A DNA stretch of 64,000 bases from Streptomyces abikoensis (lineage in GTDB: Bacteria > Actinomycetota > Actinomycetes > Streptomycetales > Streptomycetaceae), in assembly GCF_014648775.1 (NCBI RefSeq), contig NZ_BMRT01000003.1:496001-560000 (forward strand). The letters run 5' to 3'. How positions within the stretch are numbered: position 1 is the stretch's first letter; the number at the start of each line of letters is the position of its first letter. The translations under genes were made by a program, and so were the position numbers. Positions 16,086 to 24,524 of this stretch are shown one piece after another. A model generated the notes under the pieces. It made no database searches. It was not told the origin of the DNA and saw only the letters and a program-made list of their open reading frames with translations.

Positions 16086-17045
16086 GTGAAGTTGACCCGC
16101 GTTTCCACGGCCGTCGTGGCCGCCGCGCTGGCCCCGGCCGTGCTGTTCTCCTCGCCGGCGGTCGCCGCCGATGGCGTCAAGGCGGCTGAGGTCGCCGCGC
16201 CGGAGAAGGCCGCTGAGGTGAAGCCGGAGGAAGGCGCCGGCAAAAAGCAGGCCGAAGAGGACAAGGCCGCGATTCTGAAGATCCTCGGCGAGGGGAACAT
16301 CGGCCGCGGTCTCAAGACGCGCGCGGAGAAAGCGCTCAACGGCACCCCCGAGGAGATGCGCGCGTTCCTCACCACCGGCCAGTACGCGGCCCGTGACGAG
16401 GACAACCGCATCGCGATCCTGCGGATCCTCGGGCTGGGCAAGGACGTCGGTCCGGGCGTCACCGAAGCCGCGAACAAGGCGCTCAACGGTACGCCCGAGG
16501 ACCGGGTGAAGTTCCTGGAGAGCGGTTATAAGGCGGCTCGGACCGCGGATGACCGCGTCCGTACCGTGCAGATCCTGAGCGTCGGCGGGCCCGCCGTGCG
16601 GGAAGCCGCGAAGAAGGCGCTCAAGGGCACGCCCGAGGACATCCGGCACTTCCTTGAGGTGGGCCAGTTCGAGGCGCGGGCCAAGGATGAGGCCGCCGAG
16701 AAGGCCGCCAAGGAGGTCAAGGAGAAGGAGCAGAAGGAAAAGAAGGAGAAGGAGGGGAAGGACGGCGCCGGCAGCGACAAGGGCGGCAAGGACGACAAGC
16801 CGTCCACCGGCGACCGCGCCAAGCCGGAGAACGGCGGCGGCAGCGGCAGCGGCAGCGGCAGCGGTGCCAAGTCGACGGCCGACATCGCCGGGAAGCCCGT
16901 CGCGAAGGACACGGACCAGGGCGGGCAGATGGCCGCCACCGGCGCCGACGCCGCGCTCCCCTGGGCCGTGGGCGGCAGCGCACTCGCCCTCGCCGCCGGT
17001 GCGGGCATGGTCCTGACGGCACGGCGACGCCGCGCCGCGAACTGA
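16086..17045 (+). CDS. ALF-repeat surface protein with LAXTG-like sorting tail
   Basis: A 319-residue exported protein. Signal peptide (KLTRVS plus a hydrophobic run ending AVAA), then about four ALF repeats (residues 55-205; KALNGTPEEMRAFLTTGQYAA, KALNGTPEDRVKFLESGYKAA), a Lys/Glu-rich helix, a Gly/Ser linker, and a C-terminal MAATG (282-286) followed by a hydrophobic helix and RRRR. That tail resembles the LAXTG signal of Streptomyces class E sortases, with Met for Leu, so cell-wall anchoring is likely. GTG 16086 is chosen because it yields an intact signal peptide. A strong terminator follows. Confidence 0.8.
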   Translation: MKLTRVSTAVVAAALAPAVLFSSPAVAADGVKAAEVAAPEKAAEVKPEEGAGKKQAEEDKAAILKILGEGNIGRGLKTRAEKALNGTPEEMRAFLTTGQYAARDEDNRIAILRILGLGKDVGPGVTEAANKALNGTPEDRVKFLESGYKAARTADDRVRTVQILSVGGPAVREAAKKALKGTPEDIRHFLEVGQFEARAKDEAAEKAAKEVKEKEQKEKKEKEGKDGAGSDKGGKDDKPSTGDRAKPENGGGSGSGSGSGAKSTADIAGKPVAKDTDQGGQMAATGADAALPWAVGGSALALAAGAGMVLTARRRRAAN

Positions 17046-17064
17046 CGCACGGCGCCCCCAACGG

Positions 17065-17105
17065 AAAGGGGGGAGGGGCGGAGCGCCGCCCCTCCCCCCT
17101 TTTTT
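17065..17105. terminator. Bidirectional intrinsic terminator
   Basis: A perfect 17-bp stem (17065-17081 with 17086-17102) with a four-base loop ends in a T-run to 17105. Reading the other way, the A-run at the left end supplies a shorter U-tract. It separates the ALF surface gene from the convergent SulP gene. Confidence 0.9.
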
Positions 17106-17108
17106 CCG

Positions 17109-18602
17109 CTACTGCCGGACCCGTACCGCCTCCGTCCCCTCCGCGTTGTGGCGTTCCGCCCATCCCTCGAGGGCCGTGCGGCACGCGTGGTCCAGGTGGC
17201 GGGCCTCCGACAGGTCGAGTTCGACCGGGCGGTCCTGCGGGAGGGCCTCCAGGGTTTCCAGCAGGCGCGGGAGGCGCAGGAACGTGGCGTGGCCCGTGAT
17301 CGTCACGATCAGGCGGCCGCCGGTGAGTTCACGGGTCTCGACGTGGACCTTCGAGACCTCCCACGCCGTCTTGACCACCGCCAGCAGCAGGCCCAGCATC
17401 ACGCCCTCGAACATGCTGGTCGTCACGATCGCGATCGCCGTGGCCGCCAGCACCAGCGCCTCGCCGCGGTGCTCCCGCCACAGCGGGCCGATCTCCTTGA
17501 CCGGCACCAGCTTGCAGCCCGCGTGCACCAGGACGCCCGCCAGTGCGGCCAGCGGGATGACGCCGATCGCTGCGGGCAGTGCGACAGCGAAAATCAGCAG
17601 CCACACACCGTGCAGCACTCGGGAAAGCGATGTCTTGGCACCCGCCTGGACGTTGGCCGCGCTGCGGACGATGACGGCGGTCATGGGGAGGGCGCCCAGG
17701 GCGCCGCAGATCGTGTTGCCCACGCCCTGGGCCAGGAGCTCCTTGTCGTAGTGGGTGCGTGGGCCCTGGTGCATCCGGTCGACCGCGGCGGCGCTGAAGA
17801 GGGACTCCGCGGAGGCGATGAGGGTGAAGGCCAGGATCGTGCCGAGGACGGCGACACTGCCGAGCGAGGTGAGGTCGTTGAGGCCCGGGGGCTGGATGGC
17901 GTCGGTGAGACCCTTGACCTCTACATGGGCGATGTCCAGGCCGGCGGCCGCGGTGACCGCCGTGGCCGCGGCGACGGCCACCAGCGGGGCGGGCACGAGC
18001 CGGGCCTTCCCGGGGAGCTTCTTCCACAGGACGAGGACGGCGATCGTGCCCGCGCCCACCGCACACGCGGCGATGGAGTCGCGGTCGGTCACCGCGTCCA
18101 CCACCAGGCCCGGCAGCCCGGCGATCTTCGCGAGGCCCGAGCCCGGCTGCCGGGCGCCGGCCAGGGTGTAGAGCTGGCCGAGGACGAGCACCAGACCGAT
18201 GCCCGCGAGCATGCCCTGGACGACCGCGACGGAGATCGCGCGGAACCAGCGGCCGAAACGCAGCGCGCCCAGGGCGAGTTGGAGCACGCCCGTCGCGAGC
18301 ACGATGACGCCCAGCGCGCCCAGACCGAACTCCTTGACGGCCTCGAAGACCAGGACGGTCAGCCCGGCGGCGGGCCCGCTGACCTGGAAGGTGCTGCCCG
18401 GCAGGGCGCCGACGACCAGGCCGCCGACGATGCCGGTGATCAGGCCGAGTTCAGCCGGTACGCCCGAGGCGACGGCCACGCCCACGCACAGCGGGAGCGC
18501 CACCAGGAAGACGACCAGGGAGGCGAGGGCGTCGCGGCGCAGCGCGCCACGGTCGTTCTTGAAAGGGGTGTAAGGGGAGAAAGGGGTGAGGGTGGAGAGC
18601 AT
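17109..18602 (-). CDS. SulP/SLC26-family anion transporter, probable bicarbonate carrier
   Basis: A 497-residue membrane protein with about 10-12 hydrophobic helices and the SulP signature region (SGVPAELGLITGIVGGLVVGALPGS; SGPAAG). The cytoplasmic C-terminus forms a STAS-like domain (GRLIVTITGHATFLRLP, VELDLSEARHLDHACRTAL). The family exchanges sulfate, bicarbonate or other anions. A beta-carbonic anhydrase gene starts 69 bases upstream on the same strand, which favours bicarbonate or CO2 balance over sulfate; no sulfate-assimilation gene is nearby. Start ATG 18602. Confidence 0.85.
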   Translation of the reverse strand: MLSTLTPFSPYTPFKNDRGALRRDALASLVVFLVALPLCVGVAVASGVPAELGLITGIVGGLVVGALPGSTFQVSGPAAGLTVLVFEAVKEFGLGALGVIVLATGVLQLALGALRFGRWFRAISVAVVQGMLAGIGLVLVLGQLYTLAGARQPGSGLAKIAGLPGLVVDAVTDRDSIAACAVGAGTIAVLVLWKKLPGKARLVPAPLVAVAAATAVTAAAGLDIAHVEVKGLTDAIQPPGLNDLTSLGSVAVLGTILAFTLIASAESLFSAAAVDRMHQGPRTHYDKELLAQGVGNTICGALGALPMTAVIVRSAANVQAGAKTSLSRVLHGVWLLIFAVALPAAIGVIPLAALAGVLVHAGCKLVPVKEIGPLWREHRGEALVLAATAIAIVTTSMFEGVMLGLLLAVVKTAWEVSKVHVETRELTGGRLIVTITGHATFLRLPRLLETLEALPQDRPVELDLSEARHLDHACRTALEGWAERHNAEGTEAVRVRQ

Positions 18603-18671
18603 GGAGGTGGGGTTCCTTAAGGGTCCGCGTGCCGTACGTCGTCACAGCGCCCGTCGTGGCGCCCGCCGCTC

Positions 18672-19265
18672 TCAGAGCGGCCCGAACGTACGGCTGCCAC
18701 CGCCGGGCCGGTACGCGCGGACCGCACCCGTGTGCACCTCGTAGTACCAGGCGTGGAGCGAGAGCAGCCCTTCCTCGATCCGTTCGCGTACGCACGGATA
18801 CGTGCGCAGCCGGTCGAGCTGGGCCACGGCGTGCCGCTGGACCTCGTCGGCGAGGTCGGCGCCGACGGAGGCGCCTGCCGCCTGTGTGGCGAGCCAGTCG
18901 CGGACGGCGGGGGCGGCGGAGAGGTCGTCGCCCTGGACGAGTGCGCTGATCGCGCCGCAGTGGGAGTGGCCGCAGACGACGATGTCGCGGACGCCGAGGA
19001 CGCGCACGGCGTACTCGATGGTGGCGGTCTCGCCCATGGGGTGGCCACCGCCGTACTCGGGAACGATGTTGCCGGCGGTGCGGAGTTCGAAGAGTTCCCC
19101 GGGCCGGGCGCCGGTGATGAGGGAGGGGACGACGCGCGAGTCGGAGCAGGTGATGAACAGTGCCTCCGGTGACTGGCCGGCCTGGAGGGCACGGAAGCTC
19201 TCGGCGCGTTCGGAGTCCGCGATGTGGGCCGCGAAGGAACGGGCGTGGGCTATGAGCGACTTCAT
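18672..19265 (-). CDS. Beta-class carbonic anhydrase
   Basis: Interconverts CO2 and bicarbonate in the cytoplasm. The 197-residue protein shows the zinc ligands and catalytic pair of beta carbonic anhydrases: CSDSR (Cys and the Asp-Arg dyad) and HSHCGA (His and Cys). ATG 19265 is chosen because AGGAGG lies upstream and the protein then begins at the family boundary (MKSLIAHARSFAAH); the frame stays open to 19445 without family similarity. It precedes the SulP transporter gene, forming a two-gene inorganic-carbon unit. Confidence 0.92.
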   Translation of the reverse strand: MKSLIAHARSFAAHIADSERAESFRALQAGQSPEALFITCSDSRVVPSLITGARPGELFELRTAGNIVPEYGGGHPMGETATIEYAVRVLGVRDIVVCGHSHCGAISALVQGDDLSAAPAVRDWLATQAAGASVGADLADEVQRHAVAQLDRLRTYPCVRERIEEGLLSLHAWYYEVHTGAVRAYRPGGGSRTFGPL

Positions 19266-19698
19266 GATGGGCCTGCCTCCTGCGCCCGCGACGCGTGTGG
19301 GGACGCGCCGGGCACGGTGTGGTCGGGTCGGATCAAGAGCGACGGACACCGGGGGCCCGGTGTCCGGACGCGGCGTGCCGGGGCCACCACTTCGGGGCAC
19401 ACCGGCTGCCCGGGCCCGATTCTGCCCGGCCACCGCGACGAACACTTTACCTGCGTATTACCCGTCGATGACAGCTTGAAGTTTCGTCAAATACCGGACA
19501 ACCCGGGTCGGCACAAGGCGACTTGACGCCATATGAACACGGCCCGTCGTCAACCCACCTCCGGACGATGGGATTCCGCCCGTACCCCTGCTGGTGTTGC
19601 CATTCCGATATCCGGAAAGGGGGTGACGCCCGGAGGGGCCCTCACCTAGATTTCCAGCGCATTACCGCAAGTGATCGCACAGGGGACGGAGTCACCGC
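19266..19698. other. Divergent intergenic region, carbonic anhydrase / symporter pair
   Basis: 433 bases without a convincing gene. The middle (19435-19500) is AT-richer and likely holds the promoter of the carbonic anhydrase gene. The right end carries a candidate promoter for the symporter pair. No strong hairpin or riboswitch was recognised. Confidence 0.55.
19623..19652 (+). promoter_or_regulatory. Candidate promoter for the DUF3311/symporter pair
   Basis: GTGACG and TAGATT are separated by 18 bases, a fair fit to a housekeeping -35/-10 pair, about 46 bases upstream of the ATG at 19699. Confidence 0.35.
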
Positions 19699-20028
19699 AT
19701 GTCGGAACCACCCGAGCATCCACCCGGCCGCACGGCCGCACAAGCCTCCGCGGACGGCCATAAACCACTCTTGACCGTAGGCAACCCGGTCTTGACCGTC
19801 CCGCTGATCGTCGCGGGAGCGTGCCTCGCCATCCCCTTCGTGGCGATGTTGTGGGTGGACTCCTACGCCCGGCTCACCCCGGCCCTCATCGGCATCCCCT
19901 TCTTCTACTGGTACCAGATGCTCTGGGTGCTGGTGTCCACCCTCCTTACGGTCGTCGCCTACGTCATCGTGCGACGGCGGGAGGAGACGGTGCGGCGGGA
20001 GCGGCACGCGGGGGGTGAGGAGGGGTGA
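19699..20028 (+). CDS. DUF3311 small membrane subunit
   Basis: A 109-residue protein with two hydrophobic helices (VLTVPLIVAGACLAIPFVAML and FFYWYQMLWVLVSTLLTVVAYVIV) and a basic tail. DUF3311 proteins are typically encoded directly before a sodium:solute symporter, as here, and are thought to be its small partner. Its stop overlaps the symporter start as GTGA. Confidence 0.85.
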   Translation: MSEPPEHPPGRTAAQASADGHKPLLTVGNPVLTVPLIVAGACLAIPFVAMLWVDSYARLTPALIGIPFFYWYQMLWVLVSTLLTVVAYVIVRRREETVRRERHAGGEEG

Positions 20029-21656
20029 AGGACGGTGTGAACGGCGTGGCACTCGCCGTCTTCCTCTTCTTCTTCGTCGTCGTCACGGCCATGGGCTTTC
20101 TCGCCGCCCGCTGGCGAAAGGCGGAGAACGCCGACAACCTCGACGAATGGGGCCTGGGCGGCCGGTCCTTCGGCACCTGGGTCACCTGGTTCCTGCTGGG
20201 CGGGGACCTCTACACCGCCTATACGTTCGTGGCGGTACCGGCGGCGATCTACGCGGCGGGCGCGGCCGGCTTCTTCGCCGTGCCGTACACGATCATCACC
20301 TATCCGCTGGTCTTCACCTTCCTGCCCCGTCTGTGGTCGGTGGCGCACAAGCACGGGTATGTGACGTCGTCGGACTTCGTCCGGGGCCGGTTCGGCTCCC
20401 GGGGCCTCTCCCTCGCCCTCGCGGTGACCGGCATCCTGGCCACGATGCCGTACATCGCGCTGCAACTGGTCGGCATCCAGGCGGTGCTCGACGTCATGGG
20501 CGTGGGCGGCGGCGAGAACGCCAACTGGTTCGTCAAGGACCTGCCGCTCCTCATCGCCTTCGGCGTGCTCGCGGCCTACACCTACTCCTCCGGGCTGCGT
20601 GCCCCCGCGCTGATCGCCTTCGTCAAGGACGCGCTGATCTACATCGTGATCATCGTGGCGATCATCTACATACCGATCAAACTGGGCGGCTTCGAGAGCA
20701 TCTTCAGCAAGGCCGGTGCGGCGTTCGCGGCCGAGAATCCCGCAACGGGCAAACCACGTGGTTCGCTGGTCCCGGGGGCGGACGCCCAGTGGTCGTACGC
20801 GACGCTGGCGCTCGGCTCGGCGATGGCGCTCTTCCTCTATCCCCACTCCGTGACGGCGGTCCTCTCCAGCAAGAGCCGCAATGTCATCCGCCGGAACACC
20901 ACCATCCTTCCCCTCTACTCCCTGATGCTGGGCCTGCTGGCGATGCTCGGCTTCATGGCCATCGCCGCCGGGGTGAAGGTGAAGAACGGCCAGCTGGCGA
21001 TACCCCAGCTGTTCGAGGACATGTTCCCGGACTGGTTCACCGGAGTGGCCTTCGCCGCGATCGGCATCGGCGCGCTCGTACCGGCGGCCATCATGTCGAT
21101 CGCCGCCGCAAATCTCTTCACCCGCAACATCTACAAGGACTTCCTCAAACCGGACGCCTCCCCCGAACACGAGGCGAAGGTGTCCAAGCTCGCGTCCCTG
21201 CTGGTCAAGGTCGGCGCGCTCGTTTTCGTCCTCACCCTGGACAAAACGGTCGCCATCAATTTCCAGCTCCTCGGCGGCATCTGGATCCTCCAGACCGTGC
21301 CCGCGCTCGTCGGCGGGCTCTTCACCCGCTGGCCCCACCGCTGGGCCCTGCTCGCGGGCTGGGCGGTCGGCATGACGTACGGGACGTGGCGGGCGTACGC
21401 CACACCGAGTGCCACCCAGGATCACTTCGGGAACACCAACCTCATCCCCCTCATCGGCGAAAAGGGCTATATCGGGCTTACCGCCTTTGCCCTCAACGTG
21501 ATCGTCGTCATCGTCGCGACCTTCGTCCTCAAGGCGCTGAAGGCGCCCGACGGCGAGGACCTCACCCGCCCCTCGGACTACACGGCCGACGCCGGTGACC
21601 CGGGCGTCCGCGCGGAGCTCCCGCCGGCCACCGCAGGGGCCCCCGGCGGCCACTGA
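20025..21656 (+). CDS. Sodium:solute symporter, probable monocarboxylate type
   Basis: A 543-residue SSS-family transporter with about 13 membrane helices, including LGGRSFGTWVTWFLLGGDLYTAYTF, GYVTSSDFVRGRFGS and GALVPAAIMSIAAANLFTRNIY. Members paired with DUF3311 are often annotated as MctP/MctC-like organic-acid uptake systems, but the substrate cannot be read from sequence. GTG at 20025 is inside the stop of the DUF3311 gene, so the two products should be made together. Confidence 0.87.
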   Translation: MKDGVNGVALAVFLFFFVVVTAMGFLAARWRKAENADNLDEWGLGGRSFGTWVTWFLLGGDLYTAYTFVAVPAAIYAAGAAGFFAVPYTIITYPLVFTFLPRLWSVAHKHGYVTSSDFVRGRFGSRGLSLALAVTGILATMPYIALQLVGIQAVLDVMGVGGGENANWFVKDLPLLIAFGVLAAYTYSSGLRAPALIAFVKDALIYIVIIVAIIYIPIKLGGFESIFSKAGAAFAAENPATGKPRGSLVPGADAQWSYATLALGSAMALFLYPHSVTAVLSSKSRNVIRRNTTILPLYSLMLGLLAMLGFMAIAAGVKVKNGQLAIPQLFEDMFPDWFTGVAFAAIGIGALVPAAIMSIAAANLFTRNIYKDFLKPDASPEHEAKVSKLASLLVKVGALVFVLTLDKTVAINFQLLGGIWILQTVPALVGGLFTRWPHRWALLAGWAVGMTYGTWRAYATPSATQDHFGNTNLIPLIGEKGYIGLTAFALNVIVVIVATFVLKALKAPDGEDLTRPSDYTADAGDPGVRAELPPATAGAPGGH

Positions 21657-21694
21657 TCCACCGCTCCCGGGACCACCGCCCGGGGCCCGTCCGG

Positions 21695-21733
21695 AGGGCC
21701 GCCACATCCCCGTCCAGGGGGCGTGGCGGCCCT
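21695..21733 (+). terminator. Terminator hairpin after the symporter gene
   Basis: An 11-bp stem (21695-21705 with 21723-21733) and a pyrimidine-rich tail lie 38 bases after the symporter stop and isolate it from the nrd leader. Confidence 0.65.
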
Positions 21734-21793
21734 CTTCTCCTGCCCTGCCAGGGACGCCCGTTAGCACATTCCGCGACCGTCTCATGACGCGAC

Positions 21794-21807
21794 GACACAA
21801 CATGTGG
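21794..21807. promoter_or_regulatory. Possible NrdR box
   Basis: GACACAACATGTGG contains the CACA...TGTG palindrome typical of NrdR boxes, located upstream of the nrdAB leader. A second box at the usual spacing was not seen, so this is tentative. Confidence 0.3.
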
Positions 21808-21824
21808 GGGCGCGTGCGAGGCCC

Positions 21825-21955
21825 GGCACTAGATGTATGCTCGTCTCCGCTGTCGTCGCAGGGGAATCCGGTGGAAATCCGGAACTGTCCCGCAACGGTG
21901 TATGTGTGCGCATATACCCAGCGCACCTGAAGTCCGACGACCTGCCGACAGCGCG
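21825..21955 (+). ncRNA. Cobalamin (adenosylcobalamin) riboswitch
   Basis: The conserved core (21861-21900) contains GGGGAATCCGGTGGAAATCC and CTGTCCCGCAACGGTG, followed by the B12 box AGTCCGACGACCTGCCG (21931-21947). This is the standard cobalamin aptamer layout. A CCGAGCC/GGCTCGG stem (21963-21969 with 21976-21982) may belong to the expression platform. Streptomyces class Ia nrd operons are known to be switched off by B12 through such an element, leaving the B12-dependent NrdJ enzyme to supply dNTPs. Confidence 0.92.
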
Positions 21956-22121
21956 CCCACCACCGAGCCTGCCCCGGCTCGGCCATGGGCGTTGAATTCG
22001 TCCGGGCCTCGCGGGTTGGGCCGATGGACGCCTACGAGGCATGCCCTGGTGCAAGAGGCATGCGCGTGCGCGCTCATCGCTCTCCCGCCCGGCCCACCCA
22101 GCCGAGCGAGGGAGAGCCTCA

Positions 22122-24524
22122 GTGACCATCGCGCCCGCAGATCCGGCTTCAGCACCGGTCTCAGCGAACGCGGAAGCGACCGGCGGCCCCGGGACCGCGC
22201 TCCTGCGCACCCTGACCGACCTCACCGCCGACCTTCCGGCCACCGACCCGGGCAAGGTCGCCGCCGCCGCGCTGCGCGGCCGCAGCGCCGCCGCGGACGA
22301 CGCCGAGCTGCGCTCCCTCGCCACCGAGGCCGCCGCCGGCCTGATCGCCGAGGAGCCCGAGTACTCCAGGCTCGCCGCGCGCCTGCTCACCCTGGCCATC
22401 GCCGACGAGGCGGCCGGCCAGGGCGCGACCTCCTTCTCCGCCTCCGTCGAGGTGGGGCACCGCGAGGGCCTCATCGCCGACGAGACGGCCGCCTTCGTGC
22501 GCACCCACGCCGCGCGCCTGGACGCCCTCGTCGAGGCCGCCCTCGCCGACGGCGCGGACGACCGCTTCGGCTACTTCGGCCTGCGCACCCTGCACAGCCG
22601 CTACCTGCTGCGCCACCCGATCCACCGCGACGTGATCGAGACCCCGCAGCACTTCCTGCTGCGCGTCGCCTGCGGTCTCGCCGAGGACCACTCCGAGCGG
22701 GCCCTGGACGACGTGGCGGAGCTGTACCGGCTGACGAGCACCCTCTCGTACCTGCCGTCCTCCCCGACGCTGTTCAACTCCGGCACCCGCCACCCGCAGA
22801 TGTCGTCCTGCTACCTGCTGGACTCCCCGCTGGACGAGCTGGACTCCATCTACGACCGCTACCACCAGGTGGCGCGTCTGTCGAAGCACGCGGGCGGCAT
22901 CGGCCTGTCGTACTCGCGCATCCGCTCGCGCGGCTCGCTGATCCGGGGCACCAACGGTCACTCCAACGGCATCGTGCCGTTCCTGCGCACCCTCGACGCC
23001 TCCGTCGCCGCCGTCAACCAGGGCGGCCGCCGCAAGGGCGCGGCCTGCGTCTACCTGGAGACCTGGCACGCCGACATCGAGGAGTTCCTGGAGCTCCGCG
23101 ACAACACCGGTGAGGAGGCCCGCCGCACCCACAACCTCAACATCGCGCACTGGATCCCGGACGAGTTCATGCGCCGCGTCGAGACGGACGCGGACTGGTC
23201 GCTCTTCTCCCCCGCCGACACCCCGGACCTGGTCGACCTCTACGGCGACGAGTTCGACGCCGCGTACCGCGCGTACGAGGCCGCCGGCAAGGCCGTCAAG
23301 ACCATCCCGGCGCGCGTGCTCTACGCCCGGATGATGCGCACCCTCGCGCAGACCGGCAACGGCTGGATGACGTTCAAGGACGCCGCCAACCGCACGGCCA
23401 ACCAGACGGCCGAGAAGGGCGCCGTCGTCCACTCCTCGAACCTCTGCACCGAGATCCTCGAGGTCACGAACGACGGCGAGACCGCGGTCTGCAACCTGGG
23501 CTCGGTCAACCTGGCCCAGCACCTGGGCGCCGACGGCGAGATGGACTGGGAGAAGCTCGACCGTACAGTCCGTACGGCCGTCACCTTCCTCGACCGCGTC
23601 GTGGACATCAACTTCTACCCGACCGAGCAGGCCGGCAGCTCCAACAGCCGCTGGCGCCCGGTGGGCCTGGGCCTGATGGGCCTCCAGGACGTCTTCTTCC
23701 GGCTGCGCCTGGCCTTCGACTCGGCCGAGGCGAAGGCCCTGTCCACCAAGATCTCCGAGCGGATCATGCTCGCGGCGTACGAGGCCTCCGCCGACCTCGC
23801 CGAGCGCCACGGCCCGCACCCGGCCTGGGAGGCCACCCGCACCGCCCGCGGCGTGCTCCACCCGGACCACTACCCCAACGCCGTCGCCGCGTGGGAGGAC
23901 CGCTGGGAGGCGCTGCGCGCCCGCATCGCCGCGGTCGGCATGCGCAACTCGCTGCTGCTCGCCATCGCCCCGACGGCGACCATCGCCTCCATCGCCGGCG
24001 TCTACGAGTGCATCGAGCCGCAGGTCTCCAACCTGTTCAAGCGCGAGACGCTCTCGGGTGAGTTCCTCCAGGTCAACACCTACCTGGTCGAGGACCTCAA
24101 GAAGCTCGGCGTGTGGGACCGCGCCACCCGCGAGGCCATGACCGAGGCCAACGGCTCGATCCAGGACATGAAGTGGATCCCGCAGGACGTCCGCGACCTG
24201 TACCGCACGGCCTGGGAGATCCCGCAGCGCGCCCTGATCGACATGGCCGCGGCCCGTACGCCGTACCTGGACCAGAGCCAGTCGCTGAACCTGTTCATGG
24301 CCTCGCCGACCATCGGCAAGCTCAGCTCGATGTACGCGTACGCCTGGAAGCAGGGCATCAAGACGACGTACTACCTGCGCTCCCGCCCGGCCACCCGGAT
24401 CGCCCGCGCCGCGTCCGGCGGCAACGGCGCTCCCGCCACCATCCCGGTGCAGCAGGCCGCGCCCGACGCGGACGCCATCGCCTGCTCCCTTGAGAACCCC
24501 GAGTCCTGCGAGGCCTGCCAGTAA
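22122..24524 (+). CDS. nrdA: Class Ia ribonucleoside-diphosphate reductase, large subunit
   Basis: Reduces ribonucleoside diphosphates to deoxy forms with NrdB. The 800-residue protein has the R1 barrel motifs NSGTRHPQMSSCYLLD, GGIGLSYSRIRSRG, SSNLCTEILE (radical-site Cys) and NLGSVNL, and ends in the redox pair CEACQ. GTG 22122 follows GAGGGAGAG; the frame runs further back into the leader without family similarity. It begins about 165 bases after the riboswitch and overlaps nrdB by one base (TAATG). Confidence 0.95.
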   Translation: MTIAPADPASAPVSANAEATGGPGTALLRTLTDLTADLPATDPGKVAAAALRGRSAAADDAELRSLATEAAAGLIAEEPEYSRLAARLLTLAIADEAAGQGATSFSASVEVGHREGLIADETAAFVRTHAARLDALVEAALADGADDRFGYFGLRTLHSRYLLRHPIHRDVIETPQHFLLRVACGLAEDHSERALDDVAELYRLTSTLSYLPSSPTLFNSGTRHPQMSSCYLLDSPLDELDSIYDRYHQVARLSKHAGGIGLSYSRIRSRGSLIRGTNGHSNGIVPFLRTLDASVAAVNQGGRRKGAACVYLETWHADIEEFLELRDNTGEEARRTHNLNIAHWIPDEFMRRVETDADWSLFSPADTPDLVDLYGDEFDAAYRAYEAAGKAVKTIPARVLYARMMRTLAQTGNGWMTFKDAANRTANQTAEKGAVVHSSNLCTEILEVTNDGETAVCNLGSVNLAQHLGADGEMDWEKLDRTVRTAVTFLDRVVDINFYPTEQAGSSNSRWRPVGLGLMGLQDVFFRLRLAFDSAEAKALSTKISERIMLAAYEASADLAERHGPHPAWEATRTARGVLHPDHYPNAVAAWEDRWEALRARIAAVGMRNSLLLAIAPTATIASIAGVYECIEPQVSNLFKRETLSGEFLQVNTYLVEDLKKLGVWDRATREAMTEANGSIQDMKWIPQDVRDLYRTAWEIPQRALIDMAAARTPYLDQSQSLNLFMASPTIGKLSSMYAYAWKQGIKTTYYLRSRPATRIARAASGGNGAPATIPVQQAAPDADAIACSLENPESCEACQ

